Notes: generated by a model from the sequence alone, not told the origin. A stretch of 64,000 nucleotides of DNA from Gordonibacter urolithinfaciens (GCF_900199375.1 NZ_LT900217.1:1984001-2048000); one strand, 5' to 3'. Shown: positions 50,718-62,779, counted from the first letter of the stretch. Made by a program: numbers and translations.

Positions 50718-51287
50718 ATGACGAAGAGGATGCGAGCTGTGCAGAACGACCTGGCCGAGGTGCTGTTCACCGAAGATGAGATCGCCGCGCGCGTGGCCGA
50801 GATCGGCCGCGCCATCACGCGCGATTACGCCTGCACCGCGGACGAGGGCGGCATCGTCCTCATCTCCGTGCTGCGCGGGGCGGCCATCTTCATGGCGGAT
50901 TTGGCCCGCAAGATCGAGCTGCCGGTGGAGATGGACTACCTGGCCGTCTCGTCGTACGGCAACGGGGCGAAGAGCTCCGGCGTCGTGCGCATCCTGAAAG
51001 ACCTCACGTCCGAGATCGAAGGGCGCCATGTGATCGTGGCCGAGGACATCCTCGACTCCGGCCTTACCTTGACGTACCTGCTTAAAAACCTGTCGTCGCG
51101 TCATCCGGCCTCCCTCGAGGTGGCCACGCTGCTGCGAAAGAAGACGCCCGCGCAGGCGAAGATCGACTGCAAATACCTCGGCTTCGAGTGCCCCGACGAT
51201 TTCATCGTCGGCTACGGGCTGGACTTTGCGGAGCGCTACCGCAACCTGCCCTGCATCGGCATCTTGAAGCCGGAGATCTACCAATAA
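50718..51287 (+). CDS. hpt: hypoxanthine phosphoribosyltransferase
   Basis: 189 aa from the ATG at 50718 (a GTG at 50658, just after AAGGTAAG and a TACACT -10, would add 20 residues). PRTase motifs: LFTEDEIAARVAEIG, ISVLRGAAIFMADLAR, the PRPP site HVIVAEDILDSGLTLTYLLK and FIVGYGLDFAERYRNLP. It salvages hypoxanthine and guanine. The order tilS-maf-hpt-ftsH resembles the origin-near cluster of Gram-positive bacteria. The 146-bp gap to ftsH (51288-51433) holds nothing distinctive. Confidence 0.94.
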   Translation: MTKRMRAVQNDLAEVLFTEDEIAARVAEIGRAITRDYACTADEGGIVLISVLRGAAIFMADLARKIELPVEMDYLAVSSYGNGAKSSGVVRILKDLTSEIEGRHVIVAEDILDSGLTLTYLLKNLSSRHPASLEVATLLRKKTPAQAKIDCKYLGFECPDDFIVGYGLDFAERYRNLPCIGILKPEIYQ

Positions 51288-51433
51288 CGACGTACCCGCG
51301 GCGGACGGGCGGCGCACCGACAGGTGGCGGCCGGTTCGCCAGGTAAGCGTGCGGCGGCGGCTCGAACGGGCGGCGGACGGGAAGTCCGCACCGGGTGTCG
51401 CGGCCGACCGTTCGGGAAGGAAAGTCAGGCTCC

Positions 51434-53778
<2,345 letters not shown>

Positions 53779-53782
<4 letters not shown>

Positions 53783-55086
53783 TCTGGCGCTGCGCTGATT
53801 TCGAGTTCGACACCAAGATGCCCATCGTCATGGGCATCTTGAACGTTACCCCCGATTCCTTCTCCGACGGCGGCGAGCACGAGGACGTTGATGCCGCGCT
53901 CGCGCACGCCGAGCGGATGGTGGAGGAGGGGGCCGCCATCGTGGACGTGGGCGGCGAGTCCACCCGGCCCGGAGCCGCGCCCGTGGGCGTGGACGAGGAG
54001 CTGGAGCGCGTGCTGCCCGTGGTGCGCGCGCTCGCCGAGTGCGGGATGTGCGTGAGCATCGACACGCGCCGACCTGCGGTGGCGCGCGCGGCCGTCGAGG
54101 CGGGTGCGGCCATCGTGAACGACGTGTCCGGCTTCCGCGACCCGGCCATGGTGGACGTGGCGAGCGGCTGCGACGCCGGGCTCGTGGTCATGCACATGCA
54201 GGGAGAGCCGGCCACCATGCAGGACGATCCCGTGTACGACGACGTGGTGAACGACGTGCGCGACTACCTGCGCGACCGGGCAGCCGCGCTCGAGGCGGCG
54301 GGCATCGCGCACGACCGCATCTGCGTCGATCCCGGACCCGGCTTCGGCAAGACGCCGAAGCAGACCATCGAGCTCGTGCGCAACTTCCAGGAGTTCGCGC
54401 GGCTGGGGTACCCGGTGATGGCGGCGCTGTCGCGCAAGAGCTACATCGGCTACGCGTACCGTATCGACGAGCCGCGCGAACGCGACCAGGCGTCCGCTGC
54501 CGAGGCGCTCATGGCCTGCGAGCTGGGGGCGAACGTGGTGCGCACGCACAACGTTGCCGAGACGGCCAAGGCGCTCAAGGACCTGCGCCCCTACGCGCTG
54601 CTGGGCCTGGGTTGCAACGTGCCGCTCGTAGCCGAGCCGGGCGAGGAGCGCGAGGGCAAGATCGCGCTTCTGAACCAGGCCGTCACCGAGCTGTGCGCGC
54701 TGCCGGACTCGCAGATCGTTGACATCTCCAGCTTCTACGAGAGCGAGCCGGCCTACTACTTGGACCAGGACGTGTTCGTGAACGCCGTCGTGCTGCTGCG
54801 CACGGGGCTCGCGCCCAAGGAGTTGCTGGGTTACCTGCATGCCATCGAGAACAGCCTGGGCCGTGTGCGCGAGAGAGAGAACGGACCGCGCACCTGCGAT
54901 ATCGATATCATCGACTACCAGCTGTACGTGACGGACAACGACCTGCTCACGCTGCCGCACCCGCGCGCCCTCGAGCGCGACTTCGTGGTGCAGCCGCTGC
55001 TGGAGCTGCTGCCGGGCCATGTGCTGGCCGACGGCACCCCTGTGACGTGCGATCGCGTGGCGGTGGGGAAGGCCACACGGCTGTGA
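53779..55086 (+). CDS. folP: fused dihydropteroate synthase / HPPK (FolP-FolK)
   Basis: 435 aa in two domains. Residues ~1-275 are dihydropteroate synthase: GILNVTPDSFSDGG, VGGESTRPGA, SIDTRRPAV, NDVSGFRD and DPGPGFGKTPKQT. Residues ~277-435 are 6-hydroxymethyl-dihydropterin pyrophosphokinase: LLGLGCNVP at the start, then ENGPRTCDIDIIDYQL and LPHPRALERDFVVQPL. The two enzymes catalyse successive steps of folate synthesis. No stop or frameshift separates them. FolB (dihydroneopterin aldolase) is not adjacent. The stop overlaps the birA GTG. Confidence 0.95.
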
Positions 55087-55886
55087 GCGAGCCGCTCGCG
55101 TTCCGCCTGCGCGTGCTCGACGAGGTTACCTCGACGAACGACGAGGTGAAGCGCGCGTTGGAGGCTGGCGAGCCCGAGGGCCTGGCGTTGCGCGCCCGTC
55201 GGCAGACGGGCGGCTACGGCCGGCAGGGTCGCGCCTGGGCGAGCCCCGAAGGCGGCCTGTACCTGTCGCTGCTGCTGCGCCCCTCGGTTGACGCCGCCCT
55301 GCTGCCCACCCTGAGCCTCGTGACCGCCCTGGCCGTGCGCCGCGCGGTAGTCGGGCTGCTCCCCGCCGAAGCTGCGGAAAGCGTCCAGGTAAAATGGCCA
55401 AACGACCTGGTGGTTCCGGCGGCCGGCCGGCCGCCGGAACCTCTCGATGCTGCGTCAGCACAGCCCGTCTTCCGCAAGCTGTGCGGTATCTCGCTCGAGG
55501 CTCATGCGGGCGGCGTGTGCGTGGGCATCGGCGTGAACGTGGAGCTGCCGGATCCTGCCGACAATGCCGCGGTGGGCGGCAAGAACGTCCCCGTCTACCT
55601 ACCCGAGCTGGGCTTCGAGGGCGGCATCGACGATGTGGCCGCCGCGGTCCTGCACGCGTACGCGCCGCTGTACCGTGCCTGGCAGACCAAGGGCTTTGCG
55701 CCGCTTGCAGGCGAGTACGCCGCCCATGCCAGCCTCACGGGGCGCAGCGTGCGCATGGTGAACCTTGCGGGCGAGCCGGTGGCCGAGGGGACGGTGGCCT
55801 CGGTGGACGCGTTCGGTCGCCTCGTCCTTCGCGCGCCCGATGGATCGTGCGTGCCGGTCGCCTCCGGCGAGGCGCATCTCGTGTAG
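55083..55886 (+). CDS. birA: biotin-[acetyl-CoA carboxylase] ligase, catalytic type without HTH
   Basis: 267 aa from a GTG in a GTGA overlap; an upstream ATG at 55047 would lie inside folPK. It begins directly with the catalytic domain: VLDEVTSTNDEVKRA, RRQTGGYGRQGRAWASPEGG (biotinoyl-AMP loop), VKWPNDLVV and CGISLEAHAGGVCVGIGVNV. The C-terminal SH3-like domain is present (SLTGRSVRMVNLAGEPVAEG). The N-terminal winged helix that makes E. coli BirA a repressor is absent, so this protein cannot read the BirA-like box before bioY by itself. A short insert (AAGRPPEPLDAASAQPVF) follows the PNDL motif. Confidence 0.93.
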   Translation: MSEPLAFRLRVLDEVTSTNDEVKRALEAGEPEGLALRARRQTGGYGRQGRAWASPEGGLYLSLLLRPSVDAALLPTLSLVTALAVRRAVVGLLPAEAAESVQVKWPNDLVVPAAGRPPEPLDAASAQPVFRKLCGISLEAHAGGVCVGIGVNVELPDPADNAAVGGKNVPVYLPELGFEGGIDDVAAAVLHAYAPLYRAWQTKGFAPLAGEYAAHASLTGRSVRMVNLAGEPVAEGTVASVDAFGRLVLRAPDGSCVPVASGEAHLV

Positions 55887-56008
55887 ATCAGCCGCCCGTC
55901 GGCGAATAGGCGCCTTTGGCAGCGCTTTGCTGTGGTTGCTTTATGTATCTGTCGACAAGGTATTCTCCTTTCTCTGTGCGCGCGAGTAAAATATCTCGTT
56001 CCGCAAAA

Positions 56009-57547
56009 ATGAGAAAGGCATCTCGAGCCATGGCAGCATCCTCAGCGACGAAGACGAAACTCCCCCTCGATCTCAACGAAGAAAGCACCGGCGCACCCCT
56101 CGGCAAGGACCCGAAGAATCCTGGTCGCGACAGCAAGGTCAGCCGCATGGGCACGGCATCCATCCCGCGCCTCATCACCGAGTTCGCCATTCCCGCCATC
56201 CTCGGCATGGTGGTGAACGGTGCCTACAACGTGGTGGACTCCATCTTCCTCGGGCAGGCCATGGGCGAGATCGGCCTGTCGGCGGCCACCGTGGCGAACC
56301 CCATCATGATCGTGTTCATGGCCATCTCCATGCTCATCGGCAACGGCGGCAACGCGCTCGCGGCGCTGCGCCTGGGCGAGGGACGGCGCGTGGACGCCGA
56401 GATCAGCTTGGGCAACACGGTGCTGCTGAGCGTGGTGGTGTCGGCCATAGTCGGCATCGCGGCGCTGAACCCCGCTGTCTTGGACGGCCTGCTCACGCTC
56501 TCGAGCGCCACCGACGACGTGCGCCCCTATGCGCGGGCGTTCCTGCAGATCATCTGCTTCGGCTTCATCTTCCAGTGCATCGGCATGGGCGTGAACAACT
56601 TCATCCGCACGGCCGGCGCGCCCAACCGCGCGCTCGTCACCATGCTCATCGGCCTCGTGGTGTCCACGGCGTTGAACTACCTGTTCGTTCTCCGGCTGGG
56701 TTGGGGGGTGGAGGGCAGCGCGCTAGCCACCATCATCGGGCAGGCCGCGTCGTGCGCCGCGGTGCTGTGGTACTTCGTGTTCACGCGCAACGTGCCGCTC
56801 AAGCTGCACTTCCGCTACATGGCGCCGCATCTGCGCGTCATCGGCACCATCCTGTCGCTCGGCTTCGCCAGCTTCGCCGTGCAGGCAGGCATGGCCGTGG
56901 TGAACTTCGTCATCAATCACCTGCTGGTCCAGTACGGCGCGTTGAGCCCCATCGGAGCGGACGACGCGTTGGCGTCCATCGGCGTGGTGCAGCGCGTGGC
57001 CATGTTCACCGTGCTGCCGCTCGTGGGCGTGGCCGTGGCCATCCAGCCGCTGCTCGGCTTCAACTACGGCGCGAAGCTCATCGACCGCGTGCGCAAGACG
57101 CTGTGGTACGGCATTGCCGGCGCTACGGTGCTCGGCACGGTCATGTGGCTGGTGGTGCACCTGTTCCCCGAGTTCATCGTGGGGGCGTTCGGTATCACGC
57201 ACGACGGGCTGGTTGACTTCACCGTGTTCGCGCTCAAGGTGCAGCTGCTCATGCTGCCGTTCGTGGGCTTCCAGATCGTCGGTTCGAACTACTTCCAGGC
57301 CACGGGCCAACCCGCGAAGTCCATCGTGCTGTCGCTCACGCGCCAGATCCTGTTCCTCGTGCCGCTGCTGTTCGCGCTGCCCGAGGTCCTGCCGCACATT
57401 TTGCCGCAGTTCACGGGGCTCGACGCACTGTACTTCGCCACGCCCATGGCGGACTTCCTGTCCATCTTCGTCACCGTCATCTTCATCATCGTGGAGATGA
57501 AGCGCCTGCGGAAGCTGGAGCGCGGGGAGATCACCGCGAAGTTCTAG
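56009..57547 (+). CDS. MATE-family multidrug/Na+ antiporter
   Basis: 512 aa from the ATG at 56009 (a TAAAAT -10 is at 55987; ATG 56030 with a GAAAGG site is an alternative). A ~45-residue polar N-terminus precedes twelve membrane segments. MATE hallmarks: PAILGMVVNGAYNVVDSIFL at the start, NPIMIVFMAISMLIGNGGNA and, at the half-way point, FNYGAKLIDRVRKTLWYG; also NYFQATGQPAKSIVLSLTRQ in helix 10. It is of the DinF/NorM-like type. The substrate is unknown. Confidence 0.9.
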   Translation: MRKASRAMAASSATKTKLPLDLNEESTGAPLGKDPKNPGRDSKVSRMGTASIPRLITEFAIPAILGMVVNGAYNVVDSIFLGQAMGEIGLSAATVANPIMIVFMAISMLIGNGGNALAALRLGEGRRVDAEISLGNTVLLSVVVSAIVGIAALNPAVLDGLLTLSSATDDVRPYARAFLQIICFGFIFQCIGMGVNNFIRTAGAPNRALVTMLIGLVVSTALNYLFVLRLGWGVEGSALATIIGQAASCAAVLWYFVFTRNVPLKLHFRYMAPHLRVIGTILSLGFASFAVQAGMAVVNFVINHLLVQYGALSPIGADDALASIGVVQRVAMFTVLPLVGVAVAIQPLLGFNYGAKLIDRVRKTLWYGIAGATVLGTVMWLVVHLFPEFIVGAFGITHDGLVDFTVFALKVQLLMLPFVGFQIVGSNYFQATGQPAKSIVLSLTRQILFLVPLLFALPEVLPHILPQFTGLDALYFATPMADFLSIFVTVIFIIVEMKRLRKLERGEITAKF

Positions 57548-57695
57548 CAGGGGCCCGTCGGGATTTGCCCGGCGGATGCCGGTTGCGCTGGCCGCGGCGT
57601 GCGGCCCCACGGTACTGTGCGCCGCGGTTTGGCCCGGCAGGTGAGCAGCCGACCGTGTGGCCGGTATCCTGCGTATCGCGCGGTTGTCACCCCGA

Positions 57696-57728
57696 TTGTC
57701 AACCTGGAAAGAGTCCGCTGGTTTACGC
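57696..57728 (+). promoter_or_regulatory. BirA-like operator upstream of bioY
   Basis: TTGTCAACC (57696-57704) and GGTTTACGC (57720-57728) are separated by 15 bp. The consensus BirA box is TTGTAAACC-N14/15-GGTTTACAA; the left half matches 8 of 9 and the right half 7 of 9. It overlaps the -35 region of a promoter with -10 TATACT (57746-57751), 55 bp before the bioY ATG. Confidence 0.65.
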
Positions 57729-57805
57729 GAACCGGCGGGCTCTTCTATACTGCGACGCGGTCTGACGGAAGCGGCGAGCAAGTCGCATGCAGGAAGGAAG
57801 CGCAC

Positions 57806-58417
57806 ATGGACGAGCGGGCGGTGCAGGGAAAGAAGACGGCGGGCACGCGGGGGAGTACGCGTTCGATCGCGTTCGTGGCGCTCACGATCGCGCTCATGGG
57901 CGTTTCGGCGTGGGTGGCCATACCGTTCGGCCCTGTGATGCTCACGCTGCAGATGTTCGCGCTTATGTTCGCCCTGCTCGCGCTCACGCCGCGCGAGTGC
58001 CTGGCGGCGATTGCGGGCTACCTGGCGCTCGGCGCGGTGGGGCTGCCGATGTTCTCGGGCATGCGCGGCGGCATCGGCATGCTGCTGGGCCCCACGGGGG
58101 GCTATCTGTGGGGGTATGTGGTGGCCGCGGCCGTGGCGCTCGCTGTGCGGGCGGCGCTGCGCCGCGCGCTTGGCGGCGGCGCAGCTGGCAAGAAGCTTGC
58201 AGGAGGGCGCGCGTGGGCCGTCGACCTGGCTGCCTGCCTCGTATTCATCATCGTTACGTACACGTGCGGCTGCGTGCAGTACGCCGCGGTGGTAGGGGTG
58301 GATCTTGCCGCCGCGTTCGCCGTAACCATCGCCCCCTTCGCCATCCCCGACCTGGTGAAAGCCGTCGCCGCCGTTGCCTGCGCCCGCGCCGTCACGCGCG
58401 CCGTGCCGCGGAGGTAG
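57806..58417 (+). CDS. bioY: BioY biotin transporter substrate-binding (S) component
   Basis: 203 aa from the ATG at 57806 (AGGAAGGAAG site); the 69-residue upstream extension of the frame covers the operator and promoter. Six membrane segments with BioY signs VAIPFGPVMLTLQMFALMFA, LGAVGLPMFSGMRGGIGML, GPTGGYLWGYVVAA and IIVTYTCGCVQYA. It is the S unit of an ECF or stand-alone biotin transporter. Regulation by biotin is suggested by the BirA-like box. It is convergent with fabH; the 126-bp gap contains a weak hairpin CGACAGC/GCTGTCG. Confidence 0.92.
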   Translation: MDERAVQGKKTAGTRGSTRSIAFVALTIALMGVSAWVAIPFGPVMLTLQMFALMFALLALTPRECLAAIAGYLALGAVGLPMFSGMRGGIGMLLGPTGGYLWGYVVAAAVALAVRAALRRALGGGAAGKKLAGGRAWAVDLAACLVFIIVTYTCGCVQYAAVVGVDLAAAFAVTIAPFAIPDLVKAVAAVACARAVTRAVPRR

Positions 58418-58543
58418 GGGGTCGATTCTCCTGCGACAGCGTCGGCGAAGCTGTCGGCGAGCGAGGAGGAGCTTTGAGCGCCGGGGGTATCTCGCGTTTG
58501 AGGAGCGTTTGGCGGATCAGGCGATGCCGCCGGGCGCGTGTGC

Positions 58544-59653
58544 CTACGCCTCGTACACCACGGCGCCGCTGGTGAAGCCGCCGCCGAAGGCCACCAGCAC
58601 CACCTTGTCGCCGGGCTTGATGCGGCCGGCGGTGTACGCCTCGGCCAGCGCCATGGGCAGGCTGGCGGCCGAGGTGTTGCCGGCGTGGGCGATGGAGAGC
58701 TGGAACAGGTCCATCGGGCGGTCGAGCTTCTTGGCGGCGTACTTGATGATGCGCTCGTTGGCCTGGTGGGGGACGATGCAGGCCACCTCGTCCAGCGCGA
58801 TGCCCGCGCGGTCGAGCGCCTGGTTGACGGCGACGGTCATGGCCTCGGCGGCGAACTTGAACACCTTCTGGCCGTTCATGTAGATGGTCTGGCGCGGGCG
58901 GCCGTCCTCGATGGCCTCGCGCACGGCGAGCTCGTCGGCGATCTGCGCAGCCGCCGCGTCCGTGTCCGCGACCGCCGGCGCGATGCCGTCGGCGTCGAAC
59001 GGTTGGGGCGCGTCGTACGTCGCGGGGCAGGACAGCGCGTTCGTCACGTCGTCCTCGTTCACGATGTAGCTGCCCAGGATGCCGGGGCGCTCGTCGCTCC
59101 ACTCGAGCACGGCCGCGCCGGCGCCGTCGCCGAACAGCACGCAGGTGTTGCGGTCGGCCCAGTTCGTCAGGCGGGTCAGGCGCTCGGCTCCCACCACGAG
59201 GGCGCGGCGCACGGGGTTGCGCCCGGCGGCGCCCGGAGTTTTCGGCGCGCTCGCGGCCATCAGGGCCTCGGCCACGGTCAAGCCGTAGACGAAGCCCGTG
59301 CAGGCGGCGTTCACGTCGAAGGCGATGGCGTTCTCGAGGCCCAGGCGGCGGCGCAGCAGGCCCGCCATCGAAGGCACCACCGTGTCCGGCGTGATGGTGG
59401 CGAACACCACGAGGTCGATCTCGCCCGCTTCGAGGCACCGCTCGGCGAAGCCGCCTTCGACCCAGCCCAGTGCCTCGCGCGCCGCCTGCTCGGCCAGGTC
59501 GGCGTTCGACTCTCCTACGGCCACGTGGCGGCTCTCGATGCCGGTGCGCGTCCTGATCCACTCGTCGTTCGTGTCGACGAGCGCCTTCAGGTCGTCGTTT
59601 TGCACCTCAAGCGCCGGAACCGCCTTGCCGAATCCCACCAATGCACTGCCCAC
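58544..59653 (-). CDS. fabH: 3-oxoacyl-[ACP] synthase III
   Basis: 369 aa from the GTG at 59653, preceded (minus strand) by AGGAG with 7 nt spacing; the ATG 30 residues upstream has no site. Catalytic triad visible: Cys in DVNAACTGFVYGL, His in VPHQANERIIKYAAK, Asn in HAGNTSAASLPMAL. It also has NDEWIRTRTGIESRH and FGDGAGAAVLEWSD. It starts fatty acid synthesis by condensing an acyl-CoA with malonyl-ACP. It is longer than the usual ~320 aa because of inserts near residues 150 and 240 (DADGIAPAVADTDAAAAQ). No other fab genes lie nearby. Confidence 0.92.
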   Translation of the reverse strand: MGSALVGFGKAVPALEVQNDDLKALVDTNDEWIRTRTGIESRHVAVGESNADLAEQAAREALGWVEGGFAERCLEAGEIDLVVFATITPDTVVPSMAGLLRRRLGLENAIAFDVNAACTGFVYGLTVAEALMAASAPKTPGAAGRNPVRRALVVGAERLTRLTNWADRNTCVLFGDGAGAAVLEWSDERPGILGSYIVNEDDVTNALSCPATYDAPQPFDADGIAPAVADTDAAAAQIADELAVREAIEDGRPRQTIYMNGQKVFKFAAEAMTVAVNQALDRAGIALDEVACIVPHQANERIIKYAAKKLDRPMDLFQLSIAHAGNTSAASLPMALAEAYTAGRIKPGDKVVLVAFGGGFTSGAVVYEA

Positions 59654-59966
59654 GATGTTTCTCCTGCCTTCGACCAAGATGCGCCTGCCCCACCTACTGC
59701 TAACGGGCTTCCGCGTAAGAGTCGACAATACTTCGATAATCAAACTAATTGTCTATTATAGGCTTGCAACTGAGGAAAAGCATGCGGCTCCAAAAAATGC
59801 ACGAAGCCCCTCGCGCAGTGGATGCTCGGCGCCTCATTGCGAGGGTTTCCAACTGCCCGCTACCCTTGGGAGTGGGCGGATGACGTTCTCGTTGCGTTCT
59901 ATTGCAGGTTGCCGCATGCGTGCTTGCAGATAGACGGATGAACATCGAGAAGTCGGCATCGAATGG

Positions 59967-60135
59967 CACAGTAATCACCGGTTTTCTACAACGGGCCCCT
60001 CCTTTCTGGCCTCCGTAGGATATTCCAGCAAAATTTGCTTGACAGTGAAGTAACCCCACCTGGGATTTCTCTGATAGAAGCGTTCTCCTTCGCTGTTGAT
60101 AGGTCTGGCGATGTGGAAAATCGGTGATTACTGTG
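59967..60135. repeat. inverted repeat, 20-bp arms
   Basis: CACAGTAATCACCGGTTTTC (59967-59986) is repeated in inverse orientation as GAAAATCGGTGATTACTGTG (60116-60135), 19 of 20 matching, with 129 bp between. The enclosed DNA is less GC-rich than the genome. Possible remnant of a small mobile element or a large transcript hairpin. Confidence 0.6.
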
Positions 60136-60377
60136 TCGATGGGTGTCTTTCCGAAAGCCAGTACATGATTGACACCGCCACTTTCCTCGCCACATGCGGC
60201 GGGCCGAGACATTGCCCGCATTAGCCGCGGTGAAGGCGTCATCGTGTGGAGCGCCCGACGACGGCCTGCTCATGATGGTGTGCTCGCTCAACGAGGTCGC
60301 GACCGTGTGCCGCATCGGAGATTACGACGGCTTGGAAGAGCCTTTGCGTCTTGTGGCGGTCCATCGGCCCCTTTTCC

Positions 60378-60404
60378 CGGCATACTACCCTCGGCAGTAT
60401 GCCG
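60378..60404. promoter_or_regulatory. dyad upstream of the molybdoenzyme operon
   Basis: CGGCATACT and AGTATGCCG are perfect 9-bp arms with a 9-bp spacer, 135 bp before the start of the oxidoreductase gene. Arms and spacing suit a dimeric transcription factor; a hairpin is the alternative. Confidence 0.5.
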
Positions 60405-60538
60405 CCCTTCGTCCCTCATCAATCCCATATCGTGACGCTTGTGGCGCGATTTCACGTTGCCGCGGCGATTCGCGGTCCCGCCCTGCGCGGCATGCTGTCC
60501 CCAGTGCTATTCGACGAGAGAACCAAGGAGGGCGAAGC

Positions 60539-62779
60539 ATGGAGAAATCAGAGGGCATCACCATCCCGCATGAGAAGCCGTGGCGCTACGAGGAAGGCGA
60601 GTACACGGTAACGCGCGGCAGCGCGTGGTCGGGGCCGGGATGCCACCTGGGGTGCGGCGTGCTGATGTACACCGACAAGGACGGCAAGCTCGTGAAGGTG
60701 GAGGGCGACCCCGAGAACCCGATGACCGACGGCCGCCTGTGCGTGCGCTGCCTGGACATGCCCGAGATCGTGAACCACAAGGACCGCCTCACCTACCCGA
60801 TGAAGCGCGCCCGCGCCGACCGCGGCAAGAACAGGTGGGAGCGCGTGAGCTGGGACGAGGCCTACGACATCGTGGAGCGCGAGTTCAACGCCATCAAGGA
60901 CAGGTACGGTGCCGAGTCCGTGGTGTTCATCCACGGCACCGGCCGCGACATCGCGCCGTGGCAGTCGCGTTTGTGCTGGTCGTTCGGCAGCCCGAACTAC
61001 GGCAACGTGCTCTCGGGCAACGCGTGCTACCTGCCGCGCGTGGCCGGCATGGCCGCCACGACGGGCTCGTTTTGGATCGCCGACGTGGCCCAGCATTTCC
61101 CCGACCGGTTCGACCACGAGGGCTGGACCATGCCCGAGGTCATGTTCGTGTGGGGCAACAACCCCCTCATCGCGAACTCGGACGGCTTCTTCGGCCACTG
61201 GGTCATCGACCTCATGAAGCGCGGCATGAAGACCGTGGTCATCGACCCGCGCGTGACGTTCCTCGCGGCGAAGGCCGACCTGCACCTGCCCATCCGTCCC
61301 GGCACCGACGCGGCGCTGGCGCTCGGCATGCTGAACGTCATCATCAACGAGGAAATCTACGATAAGGAATTCGTCGACTGCTGGTGCTACGGCTTCGACG
61401 AGCTGAAGGAGCGCGTGCAGGAGTATCCGGCCGGCCGCGTGGCCGAGATCACCTGGATCCCCGAGGACAAGATCGTGCGCGCCGCCCGCATGCTGGCCGC
61501 GGCGAAGCCGGCCACGCTGCAGTGGGGCCTTGCCATCGACATGACGCGCGAGGCGATCCCCGCCGGCCAGGCCATCGCAGCGCTGTTCCAGATCACGGGC
61601 AACATCGACTGCCCGGGCGGCCTGGTGCCCCCCGCGGAGATCATGGCGTACTCCGGCGGCTGGGGCCGCGATCTGCTGCCCCCCGAGCAGGAGCCGAAGC
61701 GCCTGGGCCTCGACCGCTACCGCCTGCTGCAGATGGGCTTCAAGCAGTCCTCGCCCGACGTGCTCATCGAGACCATGGAGACGGGCGTGCCCTACGAGAT
61801 CCACGGCGCACACTTCCAGACCACGAACGGCATCGCCTGCATGGGCGCCGACCCTCACCGCGTGTACAACGCGTTCAACAAGTGCGACTTCATCGTGTCG
61901 GTCGACCTGTTCATGACGCCCACCATCATGGCGCTGGCCGACGTCGTGCTGCCTGCCGCCACGTTCGCCGAGCGCAACGGCATCCGCGTGGGCGACGGGC
62001 CGCAGCGCGGCGAGGTCATCAACAAGGTCACGCAGATCGGCGAGTGCAAGTCCGACATGCAGATCAACCTGGAGTTGGGCAAGCGCTTCAACCCCGAGGC
62101 CTGGCCTTGGGAGAAGCCGGAGGAGATGTTCACCGAGCTGTTGAAGCCCACGGGCTACTCGTGGGAGGAGCTGCGCGAGGAGGCGCCGGTGTACCTTCCG
62201 GTGGAGTACTACAAGTACAAGACCGGCAAGATGCGCAACGACGGCCAGCCCGGGTTCCAGACGGCCACGGGCCGCATCGAGCTGTGGTCGACGTTCTACA
62301 ACGCGGCCGAGCTCGACCCGCTGCCGTACTTCGAGGAGCCCGATCCGGGCCCCGGCTCCACGCCGGAGCTGTTCGAGCAGTACCCGCTCGTGCTCACCAC
62401 GGGCGCGCGCAACTGGAGCTACTTCCACTCGGAGCACCGCCAGATCGAGCGTTTGCGCCGGATGCACCCCGACCCCATCGTGCAGGTGCATCCCGACAAG
62501 CTGGCCGAGCTCGGCATGGAGGACGGCGAGTGGGTGTGGATCGAGAACCAGAACGGCCGTGCCAAGATCAAGATCGAGTCGACGCCCATCCTCACCGATC
62601 CCCGCATCGTGGCCTGCGACCACGCATGGTGGCGGCCGGAGGGCGACCCGGAGAAGTTCTTCGACGTGTTCGAGTACAACATCAACAACCTCATGGTGTA
62701 CAGCCCCGGCAAGAGCGGGTTCGGTTCCAACTACAAGACGAGCATCTGCAGGCTCTACAAGCTCGAGGACGGTGAGTAA
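60539..62779 (+). CDS. molybdopterin (DMSO reductase family) oxidoreductase, catalytic subunit
   Basis: 746 aa from the ATG at 60539 with an AAGGAGGG site. The family pattern runs from GPGCHLGCGVLMY and GRLCVRCLD (4Fe-4S region), through WERVSWDEAYDIVEREF, FGSPNYGNVLSGNACYLPR (possible Mo-ligand Cys), VMFVWGNNPLIANSDG and VIDPRVTFLAAKADLHLPIR (MGD binding), to LTTGARNWSYFHSEHRQ and VWIENQNGRAKIKIE at the end. No Tat signal is visible, so it is probably cytoplasmic. The first Cys of the usual CxxCxxxC is missing. The two-subunit layout recalls acetylene hydratase, pyrogallol transhydroxylase and gut catechol dehydroxylases; the substrate is unknown. Confidence 0.88.
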   Translation: MEKSEGITIPHEKPWRYEEGEYTVTRGSAWSGPGCHLGCGVLMYTDKDGKLVKVEGDPENPMTDGRLCVRCLDMPEIVNHKDRLTYPMKRARADRGKNRWERVSWDEAYDIVEREFNAIKDRYGAESVVFIHGTGRDIAPWQSRLCWSFGSPNYGNVLSGNACYLPRVAGMAATTGSFWIADVAQHFPDRFDHEGWTMPEVMFVWGNNPLIANSDGFFGHWVIDLMKRGMKTVVIDPRVTFLAAKADLHLPIRPGTDAALALGMLNVIINEEIYDKEFVDCWCYGFDELKERVQEYPAGRVAEITWIPEDKIVRAARMLAAAKPATLQWGLAIDMTREAIPAGQAIAALFQITGNIDCPGGLVPPAEIMAYSGGWGRDLLPPEQEPKRLGLDRYRLLQMGFKQSSPDVLIETMETGVPYEIHGAHFQTTNGIACMGADPHRVYNAFNKCDFIVSVDLFMTPTIMALADVVLPAATFAERNGIRVGDGPQRGEVINKVTQIGECKSDMQINLELGKRFNPEAWPWEKPEEMFTELLKPTGYSWEELREEAPVYLPVEYYKYKTGKMRNDGQPGFQTATGRIELWSTFYNAAELDPLPYFEEPDPGPGSTPELFEQYPLVLTTGARNWSYFHSEHRQIERLRRMHPDPIVQVHPDKLAELGMEDGEWVWIENQNGRAKIKIESTPILTDPRIVACDHAWWRPEGDPEKFFDVFEYNINNLMVYSPGKSGFGSNYKTSICRLYKLEDGE

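Larger units (their letters stand above)
59654..60538. other. 885-bp intergenic region without a credible gene
   Basis: Open frames here (for example 59745-60242 minus and the upstream extension of the molybdoenzyme frame) show no recognisable domain and mixed codon use. An AT-rich stretch near 59725-59770 is probably fabH promoter DNA. The rest may be decayed sequence; it contains a long inverted repeat and a dyad listed separately. Confidence 0.5.

Noticed and set aside
59745-60242. 165-aa minus-strand open frame between fabH and the molybdoenzyme
   Set aside because: No motif, no ribosome site that stands out, and one arm of an inverted repeat falls inside it.
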